Shown here piece by piece: positions 13,902 to 20,952 of a stretch of DNA of 24,426 bases; the first letter of the stretch is position 1, and every line of letters starts with the position of its first letter. Below the pieces are notes generated by a model. That model had not been told where the DNA came from and made no database searches. It saw nothing but the letters and a program-made list of their open reading frames with translations. Made by a program: the position numbers and the translations under genes. The stretch is from JBGPYB01 sp041493035 (GTDB lineage: Bacteria; Acidobacteriota; Vicinamibacteria; Fen-336), in contig JBGPYB010000069.1 in NCBI GenBank assembly GCA_041493035.1, positions 1-24,426 on the forward strand, read 5' to 3'.

Positions 13902-14421
13902 AGCGCTCCTCCAGGCCCGCGCCCGGCGCGCGTACGAGACAGGCCGCGTGCTTCTCGGGCTGCGGCGCGCGTCGGTTGTCGTCCCCATGGCCGCCCTCTC
14001 GCTCGTGGCGTGCGGCCGGCCGGCCGCCACGGCTCTCGCCGCCGGGATGCTTGCGGCGTCGGTGATAGTCCTGGAATGGCGTGGCGAGGCGTTCGGCCGC
14101 GGCGCCCGCATCGGTCTCCTGGCTGGCACTGCCCCGCTGCTCCTGCCCGTGATCGTTCGTGCGACCGTCCACGCGTGCAGCGCCTCGTTCTGCGTGTCGT
14201 ATTCCGCTCTGTGCCTGGCCAGCGGCGTCATCGGAGGAGCGCTCCTGGGCTCCTGGGCCGTGGGGCGCGGCGTGCACGGGCAGGCGGTGGCGGCCGCCGG
14301 CGCGGTGGCGAGCCTGGCGGGATCCCTCGGGTGCATGGTCGCCGGCGTGGGCGGTCTGGTCGGCCTGCTCGCCGGCTTGGGATTGGGGGCCACGCCGCTC
14401 CTCGTGACTCGGCGAGGGTAG
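13888..14421 (+). CDS. Polytopic membrane protein, possible anti-sigma factor for the preceding ECF sigma
   Basis: The ATG at 13888 lies inside the sigma gene end and gives 177 residues; an in-frame start at 13849 would extend further into that gene. A charged N-terminal cytoplasmic stretch (about residues 1-22) is followed by roughly six hydrophobic helices, the last ending LLVTRRG. Cys residues cluster near the middle (HACSASFCVSYSALC, about residues 91-105). The layout, a short N-terminal tail that could hold the sigma factor plus about six spans, resembles NrsF/DUF1109-type anti-sigma proteins, but I cannot confirm that family by sequence. The call as anti-sigma factor rests on gene order and overlap. 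Clustered Cys residues here and in the secreted peptide suggest a common thiol or metal signal. Confidence 0.6.
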   Translation: MAAAEALLQARARRAYETGRVLLGLRRASVVVPMAALSLVACGRPAATALAAGMLAASVIVLEWRGEAFGRGARIGLLAGTAPLLLPVIVRATVHACSASFCVSYSALCLASGVIGGALLGSWAVGRGVHGQAVAAAGAVASLAGSLGCMVAGVGGLVGLLAGLGLGATPLLVTRRG

Positions 14422-14445
14422 TGGCCCGCGACTCAGACCGGGCGT

Positions 14446-14883
14446 TCAGTCGAAGCGACGTTCGAGCGCCGAGACCCGGCCCTCGAGCCGGGCCAGGGAT
14501 TCAACCTTCCCGGCGAGATCGCGGATGTCGACGGTGTTCTGCTGCACGCCGACCCGGAGATCGCGCATGCTCAACTCCAGGACCGCATCGCGGGACCGGC
14601 TGTCCTGATCGAGTCGGTCGATCCTCTGCCCCAGCGCCAGGCGCGTGGCTTCGACGGCCTCGATCGTGAGTCGATTCTGCGACCGCATGTCTTCGAGAAC
14701 GAGCCCTTGAGAATCGACCCGGACGGCGAGGTTCTGCAAGGCGACACCTTGCGCGTCGACCTTGGCCTCCAGCCTCTGGAATTTCGCGTCGACCTTGGCG
14801 TCCAGCCTCTCAAGCTTACCGCCTTGCGCTTCGATCCTCTCCAGGACCGTTGCAAGCGAGGCTTCGGGGACCTGCTGGGTCGG
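14446..14883 (-). CDS. Coiled-coil protein segment, probably the frameshifted tail of the ribbon-helix-helix gene
   Basis: The minus-strand frame is open from 14883 (just after a TGA at 14884-14886) to the TGA at 14446-14448. It reads as one long amphipathic coiled coil with heptad spacing, from ATVLERIEAQGGKLERLDAKV through repeated RLEAKVDA units to KVESLARLEGRVSALERRFD. The only plausible independent start is a TTG at 14739, which would discard the first third of an unbroken coil. The upstream part joins the ribbon-helix-helix gene in the +1 frame. Removing one C from the run at 14866-14869 would fuse them into a protein of about 190 residues. So this is either the tail of a broken gene, a sequence error, or a separate protein with an unusual start. 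Confidence 0.6.
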   Translation of the reverse strand, partial: PTQQVPEASLATVLERIEAQGGKLERLDAKVDAKFQRLEAKVDAQGVALQNLAVRVDSQGLVLEDMRSQNRLTIEAVEATRLALGQRIDRLDQDSRSRDAVLELSMRDLRVGVQQNTVDIRDLAGKVESLARLEGRVSALERRFD

Positions 14884-15022
14884 TCAGGGTCGGCAGCCCC
14901 GCGAGGCTCGACTCCAGACGCGCCAGAGCCTCCTGGTTCAGGCTTCGGCGATTCTCCTTCGCCTCTTCCTTCAGCATCCGCACGAGATCCTCGGGCACGT
15001 TCTTCAGCGTCACGGTCGCCAT
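14816..15022 (-). CDS. Ribbon-helix-helix DNA-binding protein (FitA/Arc-type antitoxin-like)
   Basis: The first 43 residues are a clear FitA-type ribbon-helix-helix: MATVTLKNVPEDLVRMLKEEA, then KENRRSLNQEALARLESSL. The strand VTLKNV contacts DNA as a dimer and the two helices form the core. The ATG at 15022 has a GGGAGG ribosome site. After about residue 50 the sequence (PAGPRSLACNGPGEDRSARR) loses any family character, which points to a frame change into the coiled-coil frame. FitA-like proteins usually pair with a PIN toxin, but none is adjacent: downstream genes converge from the other strand. A perfect palindrome at 15047-15065 is well placed as its own operator. Confidence 0.7.
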   Translation of the reverse strand: MATVTLKNVPEDLVRMLKEEAKENRRSLNQEALARLESSLAGLPTLTDPAGPRSLACNGPGEDRSARR

Positions 15023-15046
15023 GGGGCGCCTCCCGTGGATCCATTG

Positions 15047-15065
15047 TGCATCCGTTTCGGATGCA
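15047..15065. promoter_or_regulatory. Perfect palindrome TGCATCCGTTTCGGATGCA, probable operator
   Basis: Two perfect 8-base arms are separated by TTT, 25 bases upstream of the ribbon-helix-helix start and 25 bases after the barrel gene stop. On the minus strand a CACAAT at its edge could serve as -10. Ribbon-helix-helix antitoxins typically bind symmetric sites in their own promoters. No T-run follows on the minus strand, so a terminator for the barrel gene is less likely. Confidence 0.5.
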
Positions 15066-15089
15066 TTCGCGCAGCCGTAGTTTCTTCCG

Positions 15090-15926
15090 TCAGAACGTCA
15101 CGCTGAGACCCGCCGTCGCTTGGAAAAAGGTCGGGCTGAACTCGACGGCGGGGAGCTGCCTCAAGAGGTCGTCCAGGAGCTGCTTGCCCAGGGCCGAGGA
15201 GGGCGCTTCGGCGGCGCTCCAGAGGAGACGCCTCTTCTTGAAGATGAACGCGCGCGCCTCGGCTACCAGCGCGACGTGCGGGGCGACGCCGATGTGGAGC
15301 GCTGCGCCCGCGTTCGCACCGAGGCGGCCTTCCTTGCCCGGCTGGACCGCGGACGTGCCAGCTCTCAACGTCACAGTGGTCACTTGGATCTGGCCGCGAC
15401 TGATGCCGGTAACACCCAGACCGATGGGCTCAGTGGCGGTCGCCTGGAACTCCGGCAGGTAGCTGACGCCGCCGGACACCGCCAGGTGCACGGGTCCCGG
15501 CGTCTTGAGGCGGAGATTCAGGGAGAGGGGCTTCAAGCGCTGCAGCTCGGCTGTTCCGCCCGTGAGGTCGACGCTCACCGCGAGGGCCGGCAACGGCAGG
15601 GGAAGCTGCGCTCTGGCGTCGAAGCGGGCGCCCGCCATCGCGATGTTCGCGCTGACGGTGTCGAGCCGCGCCTCCAGACCCACAACCCTGCCGAAGTACC
15701 AGATGGCGCCGGCCCCCACGGCCAGGCCTCCCTTCGCCTCCAGCGTGAAGACGCCTTTCTGGTCTATCGTCACGCCGGGGATGGACGAGACGGGTGCCGG
15801 CGTGTAGTTGAAGGTCTGGGTATAGTTCGGAAGAGAGCGCCCCGCGTAAGCGGTCACCTCCAAGTCGCCTCCGATGGCGAGGGCGGGGCCGAACAATAGC
15901 GCCGCGCCGAAGGGGATGGTCTTCAT
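15090..15926 (-). CDS. Outer-membrane beta-barrel-like protein, function unknown
   Basis: A 278-residue exported protein. Residues 1-19 (MKTIPFGAALLFGPALAIG) are a signal peptide. The mature part has alternating hydrophobic strands separated by Gly-rich turns (LEVTAYAGRSLPNYT, GGLAVGAGAIWYFGRVVGLEARLDTV, ALHIGVAPHVALVAEARAFIF) and ends in FFQATAGLSVTF, with the terminal Phe typical of proteins recognised by the Bam complex. I cannot name a family. The ATG at 15926 is preceded by a G-rich stretch; longer upstream in-frame starts would run into the divergent transporter gene. It lies back to back with the MFS transporter, with only about 50 bases between starts, so the two probably share a control region. 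Confidence 0.75.
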   Translation of the reverse strand: MKTIPFGAALLFGPALAIGGDLEVTAYAGRSLPNYTQTFNYTPAPVSSIPGVTIDQKGVFTLEAKGGLAVGAGAIWYFGRVVGLEARLDTVSANIAMAGARFDARAQLPLPLPALAVSVDLTGGTAELQRLKPLSLNLRLKTPGPVHLAVSGGVSYLPEFQATATEPIGLGVTGISRGQIQVTTVTLRAGTSAVQPGKEGRLGANAGAALHIGVAPHVALVAEARAFIFKKRRLLWSAAEAPSSALGKQLLDDLLRQLPAVEFSPTFFQATAGLSVTF

Positions 15927-15974
15927 CCCCCGATGATAGCGGCAGGCACGCCCTGCGGATACGATCGTGCGCAC

Positions 15975-17258
15975 ATGCGTGCTCCGGATCACGAAGGCAC
16001 CGGTCTGCCCGGCGCTGTCGGAGCTGGCTCTGTATCGCGAGCCCGACGAAGCGCGACGGAAGCCGTGACGGGCTCGAACGACGGTGCAAAGCCCCTCGGC
16101 GGCCTGGCGTCGGGCATCGCCCTTTCCCTGACAATGTTCGTCGAAGCCGTCGGCTATGGCATGGTGGCGCCGACGCTGCCGTTCATGGCTCGCCGCGTGG
16201 GCGCCTCGGAACGCGGCATCGGCCTCCTCATCGGCCTCTACGCCGCCGTCGGTCTCGTGGCTGTGATCCCCCTCAGCGCTCTCGCCAACCGCTACGGCCG
16301 CCGCTCCCTGGTCCTCCCCGGCCTCGTCTGCCTGACCTTCGCCTCGCTGGGCTTCGTCGTGGCGCCCACCTACGCGTGGCTCGTTGGTGCTCGACTCGTG
16401 CAAGGGCTGGCCGCCAGTGCCATCTGGGTCGGAGCACTGACGATCGCGGCTGACCTCTCCCCCAGCGACTCGATGGGCCAGTCTCTCTCGTGGATCACCG
16501 GGGCGTGGTCCCTTGGATTCGTGGTTGGTCCGGCGCTCGGTGGCCTGGGCGACGTCCATACGCCCTTCATCGTCTACGCCGCGCTCTCGAGCGCGGCGCT
16601 GCTCACCGCCGTGACGGCCCTCAAGGAAGTCCCGGGCCCACGACCTCGGGCCACGTCCCGTGGGATCCTCGCCGTTCTGCGGATGCCGGCGGTCCTCGCC
16701 TCGGCGGCGGCCACGTTCACGCTGTCTTTCTACTACGGCCTCGTCGAGGCGTTCCTGCCCCTCCTGGTCAGCCAGGCGGGCGCCGAGCGCCTCACGATCG
16801 GGCTGCTTTTCGTGATTGCCGGCCTCCCGAGCATCGTGCTACCTCGCATCATCGGTCAGATCGCCGACCGGATCGGCGACGTCCAGCTGATCGTCTTCGG
16901 ATTGTTCTTCGCGGCCGCCCTCATGGCCCTCTTCCTCCCGCTCTTCCACGCGGCGCCGCACTGGCTCGCCTTCCTGCTCGTCGGGATGGTCGAAGTCTTT
17001 GTCTACCTCCCTGCCGTCGCGCTGCTGAACCGCGAAATCGATAGCGACCGGCGCATCTTCGCCACCGCCTCGCACAACTACGCCTTCTCGGCCGGTTTCT
17101 TCCTCGGCCCGGTCCTGGGCGGCCTCGTCATCCCGATCGGCGGCTTCCGATTGATGTTCGGGATGGTGACGGCGGTCCTGCTCGCCGGCGCGGCCTTCGT
17201 GGCCCTTGCAAGTCGCAAGTTGCCAGCCGCGGTGCCCCCAGCCTCCGGCCCACCCTGA
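15975..17258 (+). CDS. Major facilitator superfamily transporter (multidrug-type)
   Basis: A 12-span transporter of 427 residues from ATG 15975. The first span is preceded by a polar tail of about 40 residues, so the true start may be later, for example GTG 16063-16066 region just ahead of TGSNDGAKPLG. MFS signatures are visible: GYGMVAPTLPF in span 1, ALANRYGRRSLVLPG in the loop between spans 2 and 3 (the GxxxxRxGRR signature), GARLVQGLAAS in span 4 (RLVQG motif) and WSLGFVVGPALGG in span 5 (GPxxGG, typical of drug/proton antiporters). The second half has a related loop QIADRIGDVQLIV. The substrate is unknown. It is convergent with the PQQ propeller gene, 61 bases apart. Confidence 0.88.
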   Translation: MRAPDHEGTGLPGAVGAGSVSRARRSATEAVTGSNDGAKPLGGLASGIALSLTMFVEAVGYGMVAPTLPFMARRVGASERGIGLLIGLYAAVGLVAVIPLSALANRYGRRSLVLPGLVCLTFASLGFVVAPTYAWLVGARLVQGLAASAIWVGALTIAADLSPSDSMGQSLSWITGAWSLGFVVGPALGGLGDVHTPFIVYAALSSAALLTAVTALKEVPGPRPRATSRGILAVLRMPAVLASAAATFTLSFYYGLVEAFLPLLVSQAGAERLTIGLLFVIAGLPSIVLPRIIGQIADRIGDVQLIVFGLFFAAALMALFLPLFHAAPHWLAFLLVGMVEVFVYLPAVALLNREIDSDRRIFATASHNYAFSAGFFLGPVLGGLVIPIGGFRLMFGMVTAVLLAGAAFVALASRKLPAAVPPASGPP

Positions 17259-17319
17259 AAGCCGAAGAGGGACGACAGCCCGACACCCACGATCGAACGC
17301 AGTCTCTTGCGGTCCGATA

Positions 17320-18831
17320 CTACTGCGGGAAGGCGTACACCGTTCCGTCCACCGCTCCGGCGAAGACGAGCCCCTCCCCGACCGCCGCTGACGCCGCAAA
17401 ACCGTAGGTCGACTGATCGGTGGGCGCCGGGATCGGAAAGCGCCAGGCCACCTTGCCCGAGGGCCGGTCCACGGCAACGAAGGCGGCGTCGTGACCGACG
17501 ACGTACTGAGGTGTGGCACTCGTGCCGATGAACACACGGCGGTCGGTCACCGCGGGATGCCCCCAGGCCCAGCCGTGCACGTCCAACTCCCAGGCAGACT
17601 TCCCCGTCCCGGCGTCGAGAGCGTAGAGCCTCGCGGCGTCGGAAGAACCCACGTAGGCCGTGGTTTCGCGAATCGTGGCGGGCGACTCGACCCACGAGAA
17701 CCAGATGTACCGGCTCCAGACAGTGGCGCCCGTCCTGCCGTCGAGCGCCAGCAGATCGTAGCTCCGGCTGCCGACGATCACGCGTCCCTCGTGGAGAGCG
17801 GGCGTCGAGACCACGGGAGCTCCGGTATCGTGCTTCCAGAGCAACGTGCCGGAAGCCGCATCCACGGCGTAGACGTTGCCATCGAAGCTGCCAAAGTAGA
17901 GGCGCCCGGCGGTGATGACGGGGGTTGAGAGGACGCTGTCTCCCGAAGCGAAGTCCCAGAGGCGCTTACCGTCGGCGGGATTGAGGGCGAGAACGTGACC
18001 CTCGTGGGTGCCGGCATAGAGCCGGCCATTCGCGATGGTGACGCCTGAAGCGAAGCGGTCGAAGCGAGACTTTTCATTTGTCGGAGGCAACCGCTCGATG
18101 GGCTTCTCGCACAGCCGCACCTTCAATCGCTCCGTTCCCAACGTCCGATCCAGCCAGTACAGGAAGCCGTCATCGGCCTGAAGAAGAAGATCGTTCCCTG
18201 CTCGCGCCGCGCTCGAGCGGATGGCTCCGCGTGCCTTGAAGACCCACAGCTCCTTCCCCGTCCTGGCCACGAGCGCATGGAGTCGGCCGTCGTCCGCTCC
18301 GATGTAGACGACCCCGCGATCGTACAGGGCGTCGGCCCAGACCGGCGCGCCAGCGGCGAAAGTCCAGGCCGGCTTCGCAATGGGCGCCGTCAGCTCCACG
18401 CGGGCCGGGTGCTCGAGCGTTCCACGATGAAAGACCACGGACATCGTGTAGACGGGTACGAGTATCTTCGGCATCATGCCCGAGAGCGTCCCGGCCGCCG
18501 GATCCAGGTCGAAAGTGATCGACTCCCCGATGTGGACCTTCCCGCCCTCCAGGGTGGCCTTGGCGATGGGCGCGTCCCAGATTTGGGTGCTCGGGTTCGA
18601 CATCTTGACGAGGAAGCCGCCGTCCGCCTGCTGCTCGAAGGCGAGCCCGAAGGGCCGCCTCTCGCCGCCGTGGGAGAGCGTCGCGATCCAGCTTCCAGCC
18701 AACTCCGAGGGCGTCGACAGACCCGTGCTCGCGTCCTGCCCACGCGTCGCGGGGGTATTCAAGGCGATGAACAAGAGAGCGCTCCCCGCGAGCGCCCAGA
18801 GCTGCGTCTTCGGTCGGTGAATTCTGTTCAT
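17320..18831 (-). CDS. Exported PQQ-type beta-propeller (outer-membrane BamB/quinoprotein-like) repeat protein
   Basis: A 503-residue protein beginning MNRIHRPKTQLWALAGSALLFIALNTPATRGQDA, a signal peptide with cleavage near residue 32. An N-terminal domain (about 40-140) describes a small beta-rich module unrelated to the propeller (SWIATLSHGGERRPFGLAFEQ). From about 150 to the end there are repeated propeller blades with the PQQ-type signature: GVVYIGADDGRLHALVARTGKELWVF, GRLYAGTHEGHVLALNPADGKRLWDF, GRLYFGSFDGNVYAVDAASGTLLWKH, then TAYVGSSDAARLYALDAGTGKSAWEL. No dehydrogenase active-site motif (such as vicinal Cys) is seen, so a binding or scaffolding role is more likely than an enzyme. ATG 18831 was chosen for the signal peptide; the frame is open further upstream into the kinase gene. 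It follows the kinase gene by 68 bases and may be in its operon. Confidence 0.85.
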   Translation of the reverse strand: MNRIHRPKTQLWALAGSALLFIALNTPATRGQDASTGLSTPSELAGSWIATLSHGGERRPFGLAFEQQADGGFLVKMSNPSTQIWDAPIAKATLEGGKVHIGESITFDLDPAAGTLSGMMPKILVPVYTMSVVFHRGTLEHPARVELTAPIAKPAWTFAAGAPVWADALYDRGVVYIGADDGRLHALVARTGKELWVFKARGAIRSSAARAGNDLLLQADDGFLYWLDRTLGTERLKVRLCEKPIERLPPTNEKSRFDRFASGVTIANGRLYAGTHEGHVLALNPADGKRLWDFASGDSVLSTPVITAGRLYFGSFDGNVYAVDAASGTLLWKHDTGAPVVSTPALHEGRVIVGSRSYDLLALDGRTGATVWSRYIWFSWVESPATIRETTAYVGSSDAARLYALDAGTGKSAWELDVHGWAWGHPAVTDRRVFIGTSATPQYVVGHDAAFVAVDRPSGKVAWRFPIPAPTDQSTYGFAASAAVGEGLVFAGAVDGTVYAFPQ

Positions 18832-18857
18832 TGTGCTCGAGAGTACGTGCGTCGACC

Positions 18858-18880
18858 CTCCCGCGTTCCCTGCGCGGGAG
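18858..18880 (-). repeat. Intergenic hairpin between kinase and propeller genes
   Basis: Two perfect 8-base arms (CTCCCGCG at 18858-18865, CGCGGGAG at 18873-18880) enclose a 7-base loop. On the minus strand it sits just past the kinase stop and before the propeller gene start. No T-run follows in either direction. It may be a partial terminator, an RNA-processing or stability element that lowers expression of the second gene. Confidence 0.4.
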
Positions 18881-18899
18881 AGTTCAACTTGACCTCTCG

Positions 18900-20762
18900 C
18901 TACTTCTCGTGGGGGAACCGCTGCTCGACGTGGATGCGGACGCGTACCTTGACGCCGTTCTTCAGCGCGGGCGTATAGCGCCACGTCTTGACGGTGGCGA
19001 GCATCGACGCATCGAGCAGCGGCCCTCCCGACCGGACGATGCGGACATCCATCGGCTCGCCCGTTTCGGCCACCGTCAGGTCGACAGTGACCGACCCCTC
19101 GATCTTGAGCCGCTTGGCCGAGGGCGGATAGGGAGCCGGCTCACCTGAGATCTTCACTGGCGGCGTCACGCCAGACCCCAGTTCGGTGAGATCCCCGGGG
19201 CGCACCCATCCCATCTTCGTGAGCTGGGCGCGCGCGGGTCGGGTCGAGGCCTCCAGCTTCGCGCTCAACGGGATGCTGTCCCCGGCGCTCACTAGAATCG
19301 TCTGGGCCCAGAGCCGGAAGCCCGCCTTGGCGATCTCCACATCGTGCTTTCCGGGGGAGGTGGAGAACTCCTCGATGGGCGTCGTCCCCACCGCTTTCCC
19401 GTCGATGCGCACGGCAGCGCCCACAGGCTCGGAGCGCAGCTCCAGCACAGCGGTTGTCGGTTGGAGCACGAACCGGAGTGGAACCGGGAGGCCATCGGCT
19501 TGCAGTTGCAGACTGAGCTCTGCGGGCGCGAAGCCTTCGAGGCCGACCTGCACCGTGTGAGGTCCCGGCGAGAGACTCCCCCGCGTCAGGGGCGTCTTTC
19601 CGACGCGAATCCCGTCCACGCGCACGACGGCGTCCGGCGGGTCGGTCATGACGGAGAGTGACGCTTGCGGCGCGCGGAACGGGAAGGCGCCGGTCTGCCG
19701 CAGGGCCCCCAACCCCAGGGTCGCGGTAATCAACACGGCGGCCACGAGTGCGGCACGGGTCAGTGATCGGACATGCGACCTTCGGCCCTCCGCGGGCGCG
19801 ACGGGCGTTCGATCCGCCGAAGAGTCAGCTTTCAGGTCGTGGGTCTCGATGTCATTGGCGGAGGCCTCCGCGATCCGTGGAGTGGCCCGTCGATCAAGCG
19901 CGGCCACAAAGGCGGCCGCGCTCGCATAGCGATTCGCCGCGTCCTTCGCGAGGGCTAGCCGGAACACGTCGTCGTACGTCGCCGGCAGAGTGGGCATGAG
20001 CGCGCAGGGGGGCGCTGGATCCACGTGCGCCACACGGTAGACGACCTCGCTCAGATTTTCGCCCTCGAACGGCCTCCGACCCGTGAGCATTTGATACGCG
20101 ACGACCGCAAGGGAAAACAGGTCGGTGCGGACGGAAGCCTGGCCGCCGGTAATCTGCTCCGGGGCCATGTAGGCCGGTGACCCGACGAACTGCCCGGTGC
20201 CCGTGATCGCGGCAGAGACCAGACGAGCGATGCCGAAGTCCATGATCTTCGGCCGGCCGTCTCCGAGCAGGAAGATATTGGCGGGCTTGATGTCCCTGTG
20301 GATCACGCCGTTCCCGTGGGCAAAGTCCACGGCGCTGGCGATGGGCTCGAGCATGCGCAGCGTCCCGGCCAGCTCGAGGCTCCCCCGCTCCGCGAGGAGC
20401 GTCTGAAGCGTCAGGCCCTCGAGCAGCTCCATCACGAAATAGTCGTCCCCCACGTCGAAGACCGTGACGATGTGGGGATGGGAGAGTGCCGCGGCCGCCT
20501 GTGCCTCGCGCCGGAATCGGGCAACGTAGTCGGCAGCCTCGGGCCCGTGGGCGAACTCGCTCCGCGGTGTCTTGATGGCGACGCGGCGCTTGGCGAGCGG
20601 GTCGAAGGCGCGATAGACGCGCCCCATGCAGCCCTCGCCCAGCAACCCGTCGACGACGTAGCGCCCGAAGGCCTCGGGCTGCGCGGCGCTACCGCCGAGG
20701 TCGGACGCCGGTTCGTCGGCTTTTGCCCGCTTCGGACGCGCGGCGGTCCCTCTTCGTGCCAT
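18900..20762 (-). CDS. Membrane Ser/Thr protein kinase with two PEGA domains and a TonB-type C terminus
   Basis: A 620-residue Hanks-type kinase. The cytoplasmic kinase domain (about residues 33-290) has a glycine loop GEGCMGRVY (42-50, normally GEGGMGxVY), K64 in VAIK, E86, catalytic HRDIKPAN (H155, D157, N162), DFG (175-177) and APE (200-202), so it should be active. One transmembrane helix is at 337-354. Outside are two PEGA repeats, about 367-434 (ASLSVMTDPPDAVVRVDGIRVGKTPL…) and 437-503 (AVLELRSEPVGAAVRIDGKAVGTTPIEEF…). A TonB C-terminal-like domain follows at about 535-618 (PYPPSAKRLKIEGSVTVDLTV…GGPLLDASMLATVKTWRYTPALKNG). Kinase-PEGA proteins are common in some phyla; the TonB domain suggests contact with outer-membrane or periplasmic partners. 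Upstream sequence has a GGGGCC-GGC-GGCCCC repeat (20785-20799) and no good ribosome site. Confidence 0.88.
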   Translation of the reverse strand: MARRGTAARPKRAKADEPASDLGGSAAQPEAFGRYVVDGLLGEGCMGRVYRAFDPLAKRRVAIKTPRSEFAHGPEAADYVARFRREAQAAAALSHPHIVTVFDVGDDYFVMELLEGLTLQTLLAERGSLELAGTLRMLEPIASAVDFAHGNGVIHRDIKPANIFLLGDGRPKIMDFGIARLVSAAITGTGQFVGSPAYMAPEQITGGQASVRTDLFSLAVVAYQMLTGRRPFEGENLSEVVYRVAHVDPAPPCALMPTLPATYDDVFRLALAKDAANRYASAAAFVAALDRRATPRIAEASANDIETHDLKADSSADRTPVAPAEGRRSHVRSLTRAALVAAVLITATLGLGALRQTGAFPFRAPQASLSVMTDPPDAVVRVDGIRVGKTPLTRGSLSPGPHTVQVGLEGFAPAELSLQLQADGLPVPLRFVLQPTTAVLELRSEPVGAAVRIDGKAVGTTPIEEFSTSPGKHDVEIAKAGFRLWAQTILVSAGDSIPLSAKLEASTRPARAQLTKMGWVRPGDLTELGSGVTPPVKISGEPAPYPPSAKRLKIEGSVTVDLTVAETGEPMDVRIVRSGGPLLDASMLATVKTWRYTPALKNGVKVRVRIHVEQRFPHEK

Positions 20763-20784
20763 ACACCCGACGCCATCGGCTGCC

Positions 20785-20799
20785 GGGGCCGGCGGCCCC
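20785..20799 (-). repeat. GC-rich inverted repeat just before the kinase start
   Basis: Six-base arms GGGGCC and GGCCCC flank GGC, 23 bases upstream of the kinase ATG on the minus strand. In the message it would form a stable small hairpin ahead of a start that lacks a clear ribosome site. In DNA this GC-rich it may also be accidental. The rest of the 190-base gap between the amidase stop and the kinase start shows no gene and no convincing promoter. Confidence 0.3.
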
Positions 20800-20952
20800 A
20801 GAGGGAAGAAATTGAGCCGAGAGTCTCCCTATGGGTACCACGGAAGGTCCCGCACTACAATTCGCGGACGCAACCGTAGCCCCGACGGCCGTTTCGCCAA
20901 GACACGCGCCCCAGCCCGGTCCGGCGTCACCCTGGTGTGCTGAGCCGGCTCT

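Noticed and set aside
12019..14393. Long minus-strand frames opposite the M13 peptidase, sigma factor and membrane protein.
   Set aside because: They are compositional shadows. The plus-strand genes show zinc-binding, sigma region 2 and 4, and membrane-helix features.
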